Of a DNA stretch of 64,000 nt, positions 16,513 to 25,641 are shown in pieces (position 1 is the first letter of the stretch; each line of letters starts with the position of its first letter). The stretch lies in the IMG/VR virus record IMGVR_UViG_3300044732_003010, positions 1 to 64,000 of that record. One strand, written 5' to 3'. The stretch comes from a virus. The translations under genes were made by a program, and so were the position numbers. Under the pieces are notes generated by a model that did not search any database, was not told where the DNA came from, and saw nothing but the letters and a program-made list of their open reading frames with translations.

Positions 16513-17292
16513 ATGATCTATTATCACGTTTTTGGAACTGCTAGAGAAAAAAGCTTAAATGGAAGTCAAGATAATCCTATATTTTGGCGTACTGGCATAC
16601 CGATTTCGTGGGACAAAGAACCGACATTAAAGCCTGTTGGTGGAATTAATCTATTTGGTCAATTTTGGAAAATAACCAGCAAATACGGGCAACAAGTAAG
16701 TATTTTCTTTATTCCTTCTAATCAGTATAACTCTCGCTATACTGGTTCAATTGCTGACACAATCCCCTTAGAGAGAACCAGTAAAAACTACACTTATTCT
16801 GGTACTGTAAGCGAGCCCAAGAAACTTGCTTACAATGTTATAATAATTGACATCATTCGTGTCACTGATCCAGTTGATTTTCCTGATGATCCTTACCCAG
16901 TAAATATTCCTCAATTTCCTATTATTCCAGATAAAGACTATCAAACAGAAATTCAGTTTTCTAATTCTTTACTAGAAAATACAAATGGGGCAGAACAACG
17001 AATAGTGGAATGGTCTAGTCCTGTTAGAGTGTTTAATCTTGCTCGAACTACGTTACAACCTGATGATTTAAATGCTATTCTTGACTTTCATGAAGAAATG
17101 AAAGGATCGAAAAAAGACTTTCTTTATCGTGACCTTTCTGATTATCAAGTAAAAGGAATTTATGAGTGGCTAATTTATTGTCGATTAAGCAATGATAATG
17201 TTAATAGTTTCCGTCCTGTAGATACGGAAGATGGTACTTTTCTTTATTGCTCTTTTGATATAATTAATTCAGGATTCGATAGAACACCATAA
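16513..17292 (+). CDS. DUF2460-like tail hub protein (N-terminal part)
   Basis: 259 aa. The C-terminal half, NGAEQRIVEWSSPVRVFNLARTTL..DDLNAILDFHEEMKGSKKDFLYRD, recalls the N-terminal region of DUF2460 tail proteins (distal tail/hub of long-tailed phages and GTA-like tails). It ends GTFLYCSFDIINSGFDRTP, a segment that recurs at the end of 15418-15594 and in weaker form at the start of the next protein. Confidence 0.55.
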   Translation: MIYYHVFGTAREKSLNGSQDNPIFWRTGIPISWDKEPTLKPVGGINLFGQFWKITSKYGQQVSIFFIPSNQYNSRYTGSIADTIPLERTSKNYTYSGTVSEPKKLAYNVIIIDIIRVTDPVDFPDDPYPVNIPQFPIIPDKDYQTEIQFSNSLLENTNGAEQRIVEWSSPVRVFNLARTTLQPDDLNAILDFHEEMKGSKKDFLYRDLSDYQVKGIYEWLIYCRLSNDNVNSFRPVDTEDGTFLYCSFDIINSGFDRTP

Positions 17293-17306
17293 ACAGCGAT
17301 TTTAAC

Positions 17307-19043
17307 ATGACTTCTTTTATCCCAAATGGTAATTTTGTTTATTGTCGTTTCGATATAGATAATTCAGAGTTTAGTAGAAATGCTACCGAGCTTGTTACCG
17401 AATTCTACACAGAAGGAGTATTTTCCCCGGAACACGATGGGGTGAAAACAGAATTTATTTTGATTAAAAAATATTCCTGCGGCAATAACGTTCATCACAG
17501 GCCTATTCTTTATCCAGATATTGATAGCCTAAAAATCTATCAAGGAACTACAGAAATACCACCGTCAGAATATATAGTAGCTCCTGGTAAAATAGTTTTT
17601 AATAATCCGCCTCCTAGCACCCCCAAATTAACTTGGGAAGGCACTTTTAAAGTATTATGTCATTTTGAAGAAGATAAATTAGATTATCAGCCTATCACAA
17701 AAAATAGAAATAACGCTATTTTTTCTATCCCTAAATTAATTTTACGAGAATCAAGAATTGAACCTGAAATTGCATTGCTACCTGGTGATGTTTTTTATCC
17801 AAATTTAAATCACGATTTTAATTTAAATCTGACTAAAAGGTGTACAATTTCTCCTAAATTTGAGACAAATATTATTAGCTTATCTAGTGGAGAAAGAAAA
17901 AGATTTTCTCGGAGAAATATTCCCTCTGATATTAGCTCTTTACAACAAAGAAAAACTTTATCTCAAAAAGATATTGATTATTTGATTGCCCTATGGTTGT
18001 GTGCTAAGGGGGCAGGAGCGAGATTTCGTTATCCTGATTTAGTTAACGATTTATCAATTTTGTCCCGATTTAACTCTGTTTCTTTGAGCTACCAAAACCA
18101 AACCTCTTTACAAATTTATTCACTTGGAGAATTACAGATTAGGAGATTTACCGAAGAAATACAACAAGATTCAGGGTTAGAAGATTCTTTTGCAAATCCT
18201 GTTTTAACGCTTTGTTATTGCGTTTTAATTGAACTTACAAACGGAGAAAAGCTCGGTTATACAAATTTTTCCCAAGACTTAAAAATTGGTGGGGTAGTAT
18301 TTCGGGCAAAGCAAGCTCTTGATCCGACTGCAATAGAAAAGCAATTAGGAATACAATCGGATAATCAAGAATATAGAGGTGCTTTTAGTGATAATATTGA
18401 CGAAAATTTACTTTTTTCTGATAGATTTAGAGAAGCTAGAATTATCACAGCAATTGTTGATTGGCAATATCCTCCTAATTCACTCTTGGATCTTCCAGAC
18501 GAGCAAATACAAATAGGTTATGTGGGGGAGATTAAATCACTTGGTGGCGAAAGCTATACGCTTGAAAATCTTACTGCCTCTAGTATTAATTTAAGGCAAA
18601 GTAGAGATGAAAAAACATCACTTTTTTGCCAATGGGCTTTTGGACAGGATAACGGTGATAACTCAGGATGCCGTAAACAAGTACCATTTTACGAGACTCA
18701 GGTTGCTGGTGTTAATAGTCGGAGAGACTTTGAGGTGTGGGGAGAATATCAAAATCTTGCTTGGGGAAAATGCACATTTACAGACGGAGCAAATAAATCA
18801 GCTACTTACGCAATTTACCGAACTGTTTCAATATTTGGAGGTAAAACTAATATTCAGTTATTTACTGAAGCATCTGGCCCCGTAGCTACCCACGATGGCG
18901 TAATCCTTACTGCTGGCTGTGACAAAACTTACAATACTTGTAAAAACACTTGGAATAATGCTATAAATTTTGGAAATATCCCCAGTTTTGGCAACTTTAT
19001 GCCTGGGAATGACTTTTTGTTAAGCTCTCCAAAGCAAAGCTAA
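17307..19043 (+). CDS. fused DUF2460/DUF2163-type tail hub protein
   Basis: 578 aa. Residues ~25-125 resemble the DUF2460 C-terminal region (GVKTEFILIKKYSCG..., LTWEGTFKVLCHFEEDKL). Residues ~300-575 match the DUF2163/BR0599 hub family: LCYCVLIELTNGEKLGYTNF, a beta-rich core, and a Cys-containing end (DNSGCRKQV, LTAGCDKTYNTCKNTW). In GTA-like and many long-tailed phages these are two proteins at the tail tip; here they are in one chain. It would connect tail tube and fibres. Confidence 0.7.
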   Translation: MTSFIPNGNFVYCRFDIDNSEFSRNATELVTEFYTEGVFSPEHDGVKTEFILIKKYSCGNNVHHRPILYPDIDSLKIYQGTTEIPPSEYIVAPGKIVFNNPPPSTPKLTWEGTFKVLCHFEEDKLDYQPITKNRNNAIFSIPKLILRESRIEPEIALLPGDVFYPNLNHDFNLNLTKRCTISPKFETNIISLSSGERKRFSRRNIPSDISSLQQRKTLSQKDIDYLIALWLCAKGAGARFRYPDLVNDLSILSRFNSVSLSYQNQTSLQIYSLGELQIRRFTEEIQQDSGLEDSFANPVLTLCYCVLIELTNGEKLGYTNFSQDLKIGGVVFRAKQALDPTAIEKQLGIQSDNQEYRGAFSDNIDENLLFSDRFREARIITAIVDWQYPPNSLLDLPDEQIQIGYVGEIKSLGGESYTLENLTASSINLRQSRDEKTSLFCQWAFGQDNGDNSGCRKQVPFYETQVAGVNSRRDFEVWGEYQNLAWGKCTFTDGANKSATYAIYRTVSIFGGKTNIQLFTEASGPVATHDGVILTAGCDKTYNTCKNTWNNAINFGNIPSFGNFMPGNDFLLSSPKQS

Positions 19044-19122
19044 GTTTTTCTAAAAAATTAATTTCAATGCATAAATAACAGTAAAAGCTCTAGAATAGTT
19101 TTATTGATGTTTCCCTTCTGCC

Positions 19123-19527
19123 ATGTATTATATTTCTGTTGCCAACCAAAGCCATCCCCCTTATGTCGAGAATCACGATTTAAAAATAAATTTTGACGAT
19201 CTTGGGACTGTCGTGGCTATCGCGATAGCATTACTTAGTATGTTTTCAAAAAATACTAAATCACAAGCCAAAGAACTTGATCACGAAACCTTCGAGAAAA
19301 CATCAAGGAAGATGGAAACTCTTGAACAAAAACTAGAGAAAATGGTTGAAAAACTATCAACAGGAATAGAAAAATTGACTACATTAACAGCGCAACTTGA
19401 CAAAGAGATAAGTCTTATTAAAGCCAAACAAGAAACTTTCTCTTCTATTTCTGATCAAATAGAAGGACTTCGCAAAAGACAGGAAGAACTTGATATACGA
19501 ATCGGAATACTTGAGCATAAACCTTAA
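19123..19527 (+). CDS. membrane-anchored coiled-coil protein, candidate holin/spanin-type
   Basis: 134 aa. One hydrophobic segment (LGTVVAIAIALLSMF, ~26-41) is followed by a long heptad-rich coiled coil (METLEQKLEKMVEKLSTGIEKL...). It lies just before the endolysin gene, the usual place for a holin or other lysis helper. A single span plus coiled coil would also fit a spanin-like or virion protein. Lysis role is inferred from position. Confidence 0.55.
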   Translation: MYYISVANQSHPPYVENHDLKINFDDLGTVVAIAIALLSMFSKNTKSQAKELDHETFEKTSRKMETLEQKLEKMVEKLSTGIEKLTTLTAQLDKEISLIKAKQETFSSISDQIEGLRKRQEELDIRIGILEHKP

Positions 19528-19558
19528 CAGAATTGTCAACTTTACTAACTAAATTACC

Positions 19559-20317
19559 ATGAAATTTCTAGAAGCGAATCGCAACACTATTTTAAAATCG
19601 CACCTAACAGACTCCAGTTCCGAAAGTCTTCCCCAAGACTTTAGAACAATCCAAATTAAAGCTGGACAAAAAGTGATTTATAATCAGATTGTCAAAAGAG
19701 AAAAAAATCACTATTTGCTAGAAATAAAGCCCCCGATTGAGGGTAAATTTAATTGGTACGCTTTTGCTAGTCACTTTGACGACCCTAATCCCCCTGTAGT
19801 CCGCAAGGATCAAGTTGAGGGTGTGTTTAATAGGCTTAACGATAAAATTACTGATTTTCAGTTTCAAAAACTAGATGAGTGCCTTAAGAGATTTGACATT
19901 ACCACAGTACAAAGAATTCGACATTTTTTAAGCCAAATAGCCCATGAATCAGCTGGCTTAAGGTTTATGGTAGAAATCCACGACGGCTCAAATTATGAAG
20001 GACGAAAAGACTTAGGGAATACCAGACCTGGTGACGGCAAAAAGTTCAGAGGTGTAGATGCTATTCAAATGACTGGCAGAGCCAATTATCTGGCATTTGC
20101 TAACTATATAGGCGATCAGCGTGTTATGGAAGGTTGGCAATATGTCAGCGAAAGATATTTATTTTTACCATCTGGACTTTGGTGGATGAACAATAAAATG
20201 AACGAGTTGTGTGACTGTGGGGCAACCGTTGAACGAATTACCCGTCGTGTCAACGGTGGTACAAATGGACTAGCCGAAAGAAAACGATATTATGAGAGGG
20301 CGTTAAGATTTATCTAA
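19559..20317 (+). CDS. endolysin, glycoside hydrolase family 19 with SH3-like N-terminus
   Basis: 252 aa. Residues ~1-75 form an SH3-like wall-binding domain also found at the start of the 44940 protein. The catalytic part has FLSQIAHESAGL (likely general acid Glu130), GRKDLGNTRPGDGKKFRG, QMTGRANY and RRVNGGTNGLAERKRYY, all characteristic of GH19 chitinase-like lysozymes. It would cut the peptidoglycan glycan chain at the end of infection. No signal peptide, so export needs a holin. Confidence 0.88.
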   Translation: MKFLEANRNTILKSHLTDSSSESLPQDFRTIQIKAGQKVIYNQIVKREKNHYLLEIKPPIEGKFNWYAFASHFDDPNPPVVRKDQVEGVFNRLNDKITDFQFQKLDECLKRFDITTVQRIRHFLSQIAHESAGLRFMVEIHDGSNYEGRKDLGNTRPGDGKKFRGVDAIQMTGRANYLAFANYIGDQRVMEGWQYVSERYLFLPSGLWWMNNKMNELCDCGATVERITRRVNGGTNGLAERKRYYERALRFI

Positions 20318-20321
20318 AATC

Positions 20322-20350
20322 TTGACAATTCAAAAAGTAATCTGTATTAT
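20322..20350 (+). promoter_or_regulatory. TTGACAATTC-type promoter
   Basis: TTGACA at 20322-20327, 17-base spacer, TATTAT at 20345-20350: a near-consensus sigma70 promoter, 23 bases before the gene at 20373. Confidence 0.7.
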
Positions 20351-20372
20351 TTAGTTAGGTTAAGAGGTCATC

Positions 20373-20633
20373 ATGAAAAAAGAATTTCGTCCGTTAATTC
20401 TAGAGACAGTAGAAGGTTATAGAGAATTTATTAACTGTTACGAAATTGTTACAGTCACTCACTGTCCCGTAGGGGATAATTATGTAGTTGATGCGACCTC
20501 AAAAGTAGGGATAGCAATATCTAAAGAAGCTGGAAATATCTTGATGCAACTACTTGTCGATCCCCTTTTCTTTTCTTCTGATTCCATTGACCAAATAAAA
20601 TTCATTAAAACCAATGGTGATTTTCTTCATTAA
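20373..20633 (+). CDS. hypothetical protein
   Basis: 86 aa. Behind its own strong promoter and followed by a hairpin terminator, so it is a one-gene unit between lysis and head modules, a layout typical of independently expressed phage accessory genes. Sequence (LETVEGYREFINCYEIVTV..., SKEAGNILMQLLVDPLFF) gives no family. Confidence 0.6.
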   Translation: MKKEFRPLILETVEGYREFINCYEIVTVTHCPVGDNYVVDATSKVGIAISKEAGNILMQLLVDPLFFSSDSIDQIKFIKTNGDFLH

Positions 20634-20667
20634 AATAAATTTTTTCAGTGTTCTCCTTGGGTGATTT

Positions 20668-20699
20668 AAAACAGACCATCAACAAAATGGTCTGTTTTC
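20668..20699. terminator. intrinsic terminator
   Basis: AAACAGACCAT (20668-20678) pairs with ATGGTCTGTTT (20687-20697) around CAACAAAA, with A-rich sequence before and TTTT after. It closes the 20373 unit in front of the portal gene. Confidence 0.75.
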
Positions 20700-20719
20700 T
20701 TATATCATAGACATAGTGC

Positions 20720-22003
20720 ATGGCAGTTCTAATGGCAAAAAAGAAGAAAAAGGATGACAAATTAAGAGGCTCTCAGCGATCCCTTACTTCACCTAGTATC
20801 GTGTCGGTATCACGTCGCTACGATTTGGAGATTACGGAAAATCCTATCCGTGATCCGAGAATATCAAGAGAATTAATCGAACTTAATCAATGGTGCTATG
20901 AAGTGATCCACGCCCTTGACATGGCCGCTTCTGATACCTTTGCATCTGACGATGGAGACGATCAGGGATGGATAGTGGCAAAAACCCTTGATGATGAAGA
21001 AACTCCTATTAACCCAGAAGTATTTGCCATTGCAGAAGATATTAGGTTAAGAAAACAGAATTTTTCAACCTACATGATTGGTGGGGATAGACTCAAGAAA
21101 GCCCTAAGATGGGCATTAGGGAAGGGAGAATGTTTTCTAGAGTTAGGCATTGAACGAGAAGGGTTATCTGCCAACAAGTCTAAAGATTTTGGTGTAGCAA
21201 AGACTCTTTATTTGCCTACCTTTGAGATGTTTAGGAAAGAAACAGATCAAGGGGAACTAATTGGGTTTGAGCAAAGGAAATACGTTTCGGAATCTGATCC
21301 TGATTATTTTTTTGAACCCTATAAAATCTGTCATATTCGCCATGAACCTGATTTTCTTTATGGTCGCTCTCTTTGGTTAGCTTCTTTAGATGCTTGGGCT
21401 GATGTTAAACAAGCTTTCGATAATTTGATTAGGGCATCCAATGACTTAGGAGTTTCCCCGACTCTTCATATTATGCCAGGAGTATCTAGAGAACAGTCTG
21501 AGAGTTACGAACGAGACTTAGGAATCCGTAGGAAAAGTGGTATTATAACCGACCATATTCTCAGCTATCCTGGGCAAGATATTCGTAAAATGGCTAATTT
21601 TAACCCTGATTTAACAGGGCTAATTGATACTCTTTTGCAATGCCGGTACAAGCTAATTATCCCTGGATTTCCGACCTATTTCTTCCCAGGATTAGAATCA
21701 AAAGGGGGAACTAAAGAGTTATCCCGGTCGCCTGATCGTCGCTATTCTAGGATGAGATACGGATGGTGTCAGCTTCTTAGCGGTGCTATCAAACAGGTAA
21801 TTGACACAGAAATCATTCTCAGAAAAGGATTAGATTTTTATGCCGAAAATGCTAGAAATAAATATCGGATACTGTGGCCAGAATGGAGTGAATCTATTGA
21901 TGGTATGTCTGGGGGAGAAGTTGAAGACACTGACTCTGATTTAACCGATGAAGAAACTAATAAACAACCTGTTAAAAAAATAAATATAAATCAAAATGAT
22001 TAA
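20720..22003 (+). CDS. phage portal protein
   Basis: 427 aa; an ATG 12 bases downstream (MAKKKKKDD) is an alternative start. LIELNQWCYEVIHALDMAASDTFASDD, the LGVSPTLHIMPG region and FPGLESKGGTKELSRSPDRRYSRMRYGWCQLLSGAIKQVIDTEI recall the stem and wing of portal proteins. Position at the head of the head module, before the gpF-like and capsid genes, supports this. It would form the dodecameric DNA channel. The methylase gene overlaps its end by 8 bases. Confidence 0.7.
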   Translation: MAVLMAKKKKKDDKLRGSQRSLTSPSIVSVSRRYDLEITENPIRDPRISRELIELNQWCYEVIHALDMAASDTFASDDGDDQGWIVAKTLDDEETPINPEVFAIAEDIRLRKQNFSTYMIGGDRLKKALRWALGKGECFLELGIEREGLSANKSKDFGVAKTLYLPTFEMFRKETDQGELIGFEQRKYVSESDPDYFFEPYKICHIRHEPDFLYGRSLWLASLDAWADVKQAFDNLIRASNDLGVSPTLHIMPGVSREQSESYERDLGIRRKSGIITDHILSYPGQDIRKMANFNPDLTGLIDTLLQCRYKLIIPGFPTYFFPGLESKGGTKELSRSPDRRYSRMRYGWCQLLSGAIKQVIDTEIILRKGLDFYAENARNKYRILWPEWSESIDGMSGGEVEDTDSDLTDEETNKQPVKKININQND

Positions 22004-23390
22004 TCAAATTATTCACGGTGATTGTTTTGATGTTTTAAAAAATATTCCTGATAATTCCATTGATTTAATCCTTACCGATCCTCCCTATGGACTTTCGTTC
22101 ATGGGTAAAGATTGGGATCATGGTGTACCCGGTGTACAGTTTTGGATTGAAGCTTTACGAGTCGCTAAACCAGGAGCGCACCTATTTGCTTTTGGTGGGA
22201 CTCGTACTTTTCACCGATTGGCAGTAGCGATCGAGGACGCTGGTTGGGAAATCAGAGATACAATTATGTGGGTCTATGGGTCGGGGTTCCCTAAGTCACA
22301 CGATGTAAGCAAGGCGATTGATAAGTGCAATGGCGAAACGGGCCGACTGCACAAGTTCACGGACTGGATGAGAACCACGGGGCTTACTGCGCGGCAGCTT
22401 GATCAGATTACCGATACCAACATGGGCGGACATTATTTGACAGCGGCCAGCCAACCTGCGATCCCCACTGCTGCCCTGTGGGATATGGTTCGGCCGCACT
22501 GTGGCGAGGTTCCGGCATGGGTTGATGAGATAGTGCAGCGGATTGAAGCCGAGCGTGAGGTTGTGGGTAAGAGCATAAGTGGTAAGACCGCAATATGGCA
22601 AGAACAGGGAGGCATGGGCGACTTTAACATCACCGCCCCCGCCACCCCCGAAGCGAAGCAATGGCAAGGCTGGGGGACTGCTCTAAAGCCGGCATGGGAA
22701 CCAATCATTGTGGCTCGTAAACCTCTCGCTGGCACGGTAGCTGAAAATGTCCTACAGTGGGGAACTGGGGGGATTAATATCGATGGGTGTCGGGTGGGGA
22801 CGAATGACGGACTTGAGCGCCCTTATGGCGGCGAGAACAAGGTTTATGGCAGCTATGGTATGGAACGCGGAACCAGGACCGGCGATGCGCTCACCGGCCG
22901 CTGGCCTGCCAACTTCATCCACGACGGCAGTGAGGAGGTGGTGGGGTTGTTTCCGCAGACGGCAGCCAGCAAAAGCGGGGGCAAAGCTGGCTGGCAAGAC
23001 CAGTACGTAGGCGGGCCGTATAAGTTGATTGAACGCACCGGATACGACGAGGCCCCCGGCAGCGCCGCACGTTTCTTCTACTGCGCTAAGGCCAGTAAAT
23101 CCGAACGCGGTGAGGGCAATATTCATCCTACGGTAAAACCACTAGCATTAATGAAATATCTCACAACTCTAGGGTTGCCTCCCAGTGGGACAGTCTTAGA
23201 CCCTTTTTGTGGTTCTGGCACTACTGCATTAGCCTGTAAGGAATTAGGTAGAAATTATATCTGTATCGAGAAAGAGTTAGAATATTATCGAATAGCTTGT
23301 AACAGATTAGACCAACCTATAGAACTTATTCCAGATGAACCGATAGAGGAAATAATAGATAATTCTCCATTACAGTTAAAACTGTTTTAA
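21996..23390 (+). CDS. site-specific DNA methyltransferase (N4/N6 type), mosaic
   Basis: 464 aa. DPPY at residues 28-31 and, near the C-terminus, LDPFCGSGTTALACKELGRNYICIEKE (AdoMet-binding motif) give the order of a beta-class DNA methylase. The centre, with WQGWGTALKPAWEPIIVARKPL, is typical of phage methylases of this type. The DNA from about 22290 to 23110 is strikingly GC-rich, while both ends are AT-rich like the rest of the phage: a recombination mosaic. It probably protects phage DNA. No cognate nuclease is seen. Confidence 0.85.
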   Translation: MINQIIHGDCFDVLKNIPDNSIDLILTDPPYGLSFMGKDWDHGVPGVQFWIEALRVAKPGAHLFAFGGTRTFHRLAVAIEDAGWEIRDTIMWVYGSGFPKSHDVSKAIDKCNGETGRLHKFTDWMRTTGLTARQLDQITDTNMGGHYLTAASQPAIPTAALWDMVRPHCGEVPAWVDEIVQRIEAEREVVGKSISGKTAIWQEQGGMGDFNITAPATPEAKQWQGWGTALKPAWEPIIVARKPLAGTVAENVLQWGTGGINIDGCRVGTNDGLERPYGGENKVYGSYGMERGTRTGDALTGRWPANFIHDGSEEVVGLFPQTAASKSGGKAGWQDQYVGGPYKLIERTGYDEAPGSAARFFYCAKASKSERGEGNIHPTVKPLALMKYLTTLGLPPSGTVLDPFCGSGTTALACKELGRNYICIEKELEYYRIACNRLDQPIELIPDEPIEEIIDNSPLQLKLF

Positions 23391-23424
23391 ATTTGATAAA
23401 ATACAGTAAAGCCAAGAGATAATT

Positions 23425-23634
23425 ATGACAAATCTAAAAGCTTATGTTGTTTCCGATTCTAATAATCATGTTCTAGTCGCCAATATGACCGAACTGGAGG
23501 TTATTGAAGCTTTAAAAGATGAGGTGTCTAAGCTAAAAGCTCAGTCGGTGAACTTAACAAAGCAGAAACAGAAGCGTAAGTGGATTAGGGAACTGTCAAG
23601 AGTTATTTCTTGTCAGTCAAGAGTTATTATTTAA
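23425..23634 (+). CDS. hypothetical small protein
   Basis: 69 aa. Helical, lysine-rich (ELEVIEALKDEVSKLKAQSVNLTKQKQKRK). The 3' end contains two copies of TCAAGAGTTATT, giving SRVI repeated near the C-terminus. Family not recognised. Confidence 0.45.
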   Translation: MTNLKAYVVSDSNNHVLVANMTELEVIEALKDEVSKLKAQSVNLTKQKQKRKWIRELSRVISCQSRVII

Positions 23635-23650
23635 TTTAAAGAGAAAATCC

Positions 23651-23875
23651 ATGAATAACAATAACTTTGACGCTATTATCGAAGATTTGAGTATCGAAGA
23701 CTTGAGAGCCGAATACGCCGAATTAACCGACTCATACGATAGCCTGATGTTTGATTATGAAACATTAAAATTAAAGATAAAAATGTTAGAAATTAAAAAC
23801 CGTAACCTAAAAGCTAAACTCAATAAATCAGAAAAAACCCAAGAATTAGTTTATGACGGATTAGGAGATAAATAA
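23651..23875 (+). CDS. small coiled-coil protein
   Basis: 74 aa. IIEDLSIEDLRAEYAELTDSYDSLMFDYETLKLKIKMLEIKNRNLKAKL is a clear heptad-type coiled coil. Acidic N-terminus, basic middle. Between portal/methylase and gpF-like genes, perhaps an assembly factor. Confidence 0.5.
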   Translation: MNNNNFDAIIEDLSIEDLRAEYAELTDSYDSLMFDYETLKLKIKMLEIKNRNLKAKLNKSEKTQELVYDGLGDK

Positions 23876-23876
23876 T

Positions 23877-24047
23877 ATGACAGATAAATTTAACCCAGAA
23901 GATAAAAACTTACAGCCAATTAGTCAGTTGCTAGGGAGAGCCGAAGTAACAGCTAATGACATCCAAAAAGCTATCGATGACTGGAAAAAGAAACCTCCGG
24001 ATGATGAATTTAAAAACCTATTAGAACCTGAAATAAGTTATGAGTGA
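23877..24047 (+). CDS. 56-aa hypothetical protein
   Basis: Short frame starting MTDKFNPEDKNLQPISQLLG, 1 base after the previous stop; its end overlaps the next start by 8 bases. The tight packing in the head operon is the main evidence for translation. Predicted helical. Confidence 0.45.
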   Translation: MTDKFNPEDKNLQPISQLLGRAEVTANDIQKAIDDWKKKPPDDEFKNLLEPEISYE

Positions 24048-24684
24048 TTTTTCTTTTAACCCTGCAACTCGACGCTATCGAGACAATCGAACGGGGAGAT
24101 TTGTCTCTACTGAAAAAGTTAGACAAATCTCCCAACAAACTATTAATGCCCGTACTCAAAAAACAGATAAACTTACCCGTGACCTTTTACAGGAAAAAAT
24201 AACTGTCAGCGAGTGGGAAGAGAAAATGTCGTTTGAGATTAAAGACTTGACTATTCAGCTTTATCGAGTTGGCAAGCCTGATATGAACGCTTCTGACTAT
24301 GGCAGAATTGGTCAGATGCTTAGAACACAATACGCACGATTAAGAAAGTTTTCCCGTGATATTATTCTTGGTACTCAATCAGAGGCTCAAATAATCAACC
24401 GCTCTAAACAGTACGTTGCCAAGTCTAGGGAAGCTTTTGAGGAGGGAAGCCGGAGAGGACACGCTCTAGTCAACAAGTGGGAAAAGAGAATAATTACCAA
24501 AAAAGAATCTTGCCAAGAGTGTCTTTTTTATGAAAGTGCCGGCTGGCAGCCTATTGGAACACTCCCCCGACCGACTGAAAGATGCACTTGTCGGGCTAAT
24601 TGCGGTTGTTACTTTATTTTTTCTAACTCTAGGACACGACCTACTCAGAATATGCTTTCGTTAAACTTTGGATGGACCCAATAA
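24040..24684 (+). CDS. Mu gpF-like minor head protein
   Basis: 214 aa. The N-terminus (FNPATRRYRDNRTGRFVS) and a central helical region are followed by a Cys cluster, CQECLFYESAGWQPIGTLP.. and CTCRANCGCYF, as found in the C-terminal domain of phage Mu gpF-like head morphogenesis proteins. It probably joins the portal during head assembly. Start overlaps the previous stop. Confidence 0.65.
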   Translation: MSDFSFNPATRRYRDNRTGRFVSTEKVRQISQQTINARTQKTDKLTRDLLQEKITVSEWEEKMSFEIKDLTIQLYRVGKPDMNASDYGRIGQMLRTQYARLRKFSRDIILGTQSEAQIINRSKQYVAKSREAFEEGSRRGHALVNKWEKRIITKKESCQECLFYESAGWQPIGTLPRPTERCTCRANCGCYFIFSNSRTRPTQNMLSLNFGWTQ

Positions 24685-24686
24685 AA

Positions 24687-24710
24687 AACGCAGGGTATCA
24701 ATCCTGCGTT
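24687..24710 (+). terminator. hairpin after gpF-like gene
   Basis: AACGCAGG (24687-24694) pairs with CCTGCGTT (24703-24710). No good T-run follows, so termination may be weak. The next ~155 bases are gene-free and include GGTTGG...CCAACC that could fold, then the protease gene. Confidence 0.45.
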
Positions 24711-24866
24711 GTTTCCTCAGCTATACACTTTCTATGGAGACAAATATTTTGTATTGAAATTTTATATTTATAGGTTGGGCTGGAGACGACACTATTAATA
24801 TAGATCAACCAACCATAAACGTCAAGTCTTTAGATAGAATTATTTATATAAGTATTTTTTATTGAC

Positions 24867-25586
24867 ATGGAACTAAAACTAACCCGCGCTGAATTAGAGA
24901 TATTGCTACAGACCCGTCATCCTACCGACGACGAGATGCAATTAATCAATCAATTCAAACCCTACGGACTCGATCCGTGGGAATCATCGGAACTGATGCG
25001 ATTTGCTTTAATTGCTTCAAATAACTTAATTCACAGTTCTGGCCAGGTATGGGATAAAAATGTTTTAGAAACTATGGTAGCTAGTTACCCTGGATGCGCT
25101 TTGATGATCGATCATGAATGGAAAGATCAGACCAAAACTTTTGGGATGATCTATGATTCTTTTATTTATTCCTTGCCTCGTGTAAGCAAAGAAGGGATAG
25201 CACGAATCCTCGAAAAATCTCCTAATCCAAACGAAGATTATCGAATAATTCAAAAAGACGGCTATCATCAGGTCTTGGTTTTCGGTTTTGTAGAAGCGAC
25301 TCACCCGATTATTTCAGAAATTTCCTATGGCAGAAAAGCCGATGTTTCAATGGGGGGAATTTTTTATGGCGAGTCGATTTGTCCTATCTGCGATATTCCT
25401 TACAGTGATCCTAAATGTCCTCACTACCCCCCGTATATGGCAGGGCTAGTAGATGAAGAAACCCTAACCCCTTACTATCGCCGTTCCGGAAAAATGGATT
25501 CTATCGAATGCAGTTTTGTTGCCAGTGGCAGTTGTCGCCAAGCAAGATTAATAGATTCCCGTCTCAATACTTTTGTTTTTACCTAA
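24867..25586 (+). CDS. capsid maturation protease-like protein
   Basis: 239 aa. VFGFVEATHPIISEISYGRKADVSMGG followed by CPICDIPYSDPKCPHYPPYMAG matches the region of head maturation proteases where a beta-strand with VS.G is followed by a C..C...C.H knuckle. Position directly before scaffold/capsid supports this. The catalytic triad cannot be fixed by eye. It would trim the scaffold. Confidence 0.55.
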   Translation: MELKLTRAELEILLQTRHPTDDEMQLINQFKPYGLDPWESSELMRFALIASNNLIHSSGQVWDKNVLETMVASYPGCALMIDHEWKDQTKTFGMIYDSFIYSLPRVSKEGIARILEKSPNPNEDYRIIQKDGYHQVLVFGFVEATHPIISEISYGRKADVSMGGIFYGESICPICDIPYSDPKCPHYPPYMAGLVDEETLTPYYRRSGKMDSIECSFVASGSCRQARLIDSRLNTFVFT

Positions 25587-25641
25587 AACAGAAAGTTCTG
25601 TAGTACAATTATATCTAATAGTTAGTGATCAGCAATCAGTA

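Noticed and set aside
22296-23126. Several long minus-strand open frames inside the methylase
   Set aside because: They lie in the GC-rich part, where stops are rare, and have no ribosome binding site or family pattern; the plus-strand methylase explains the sequence.
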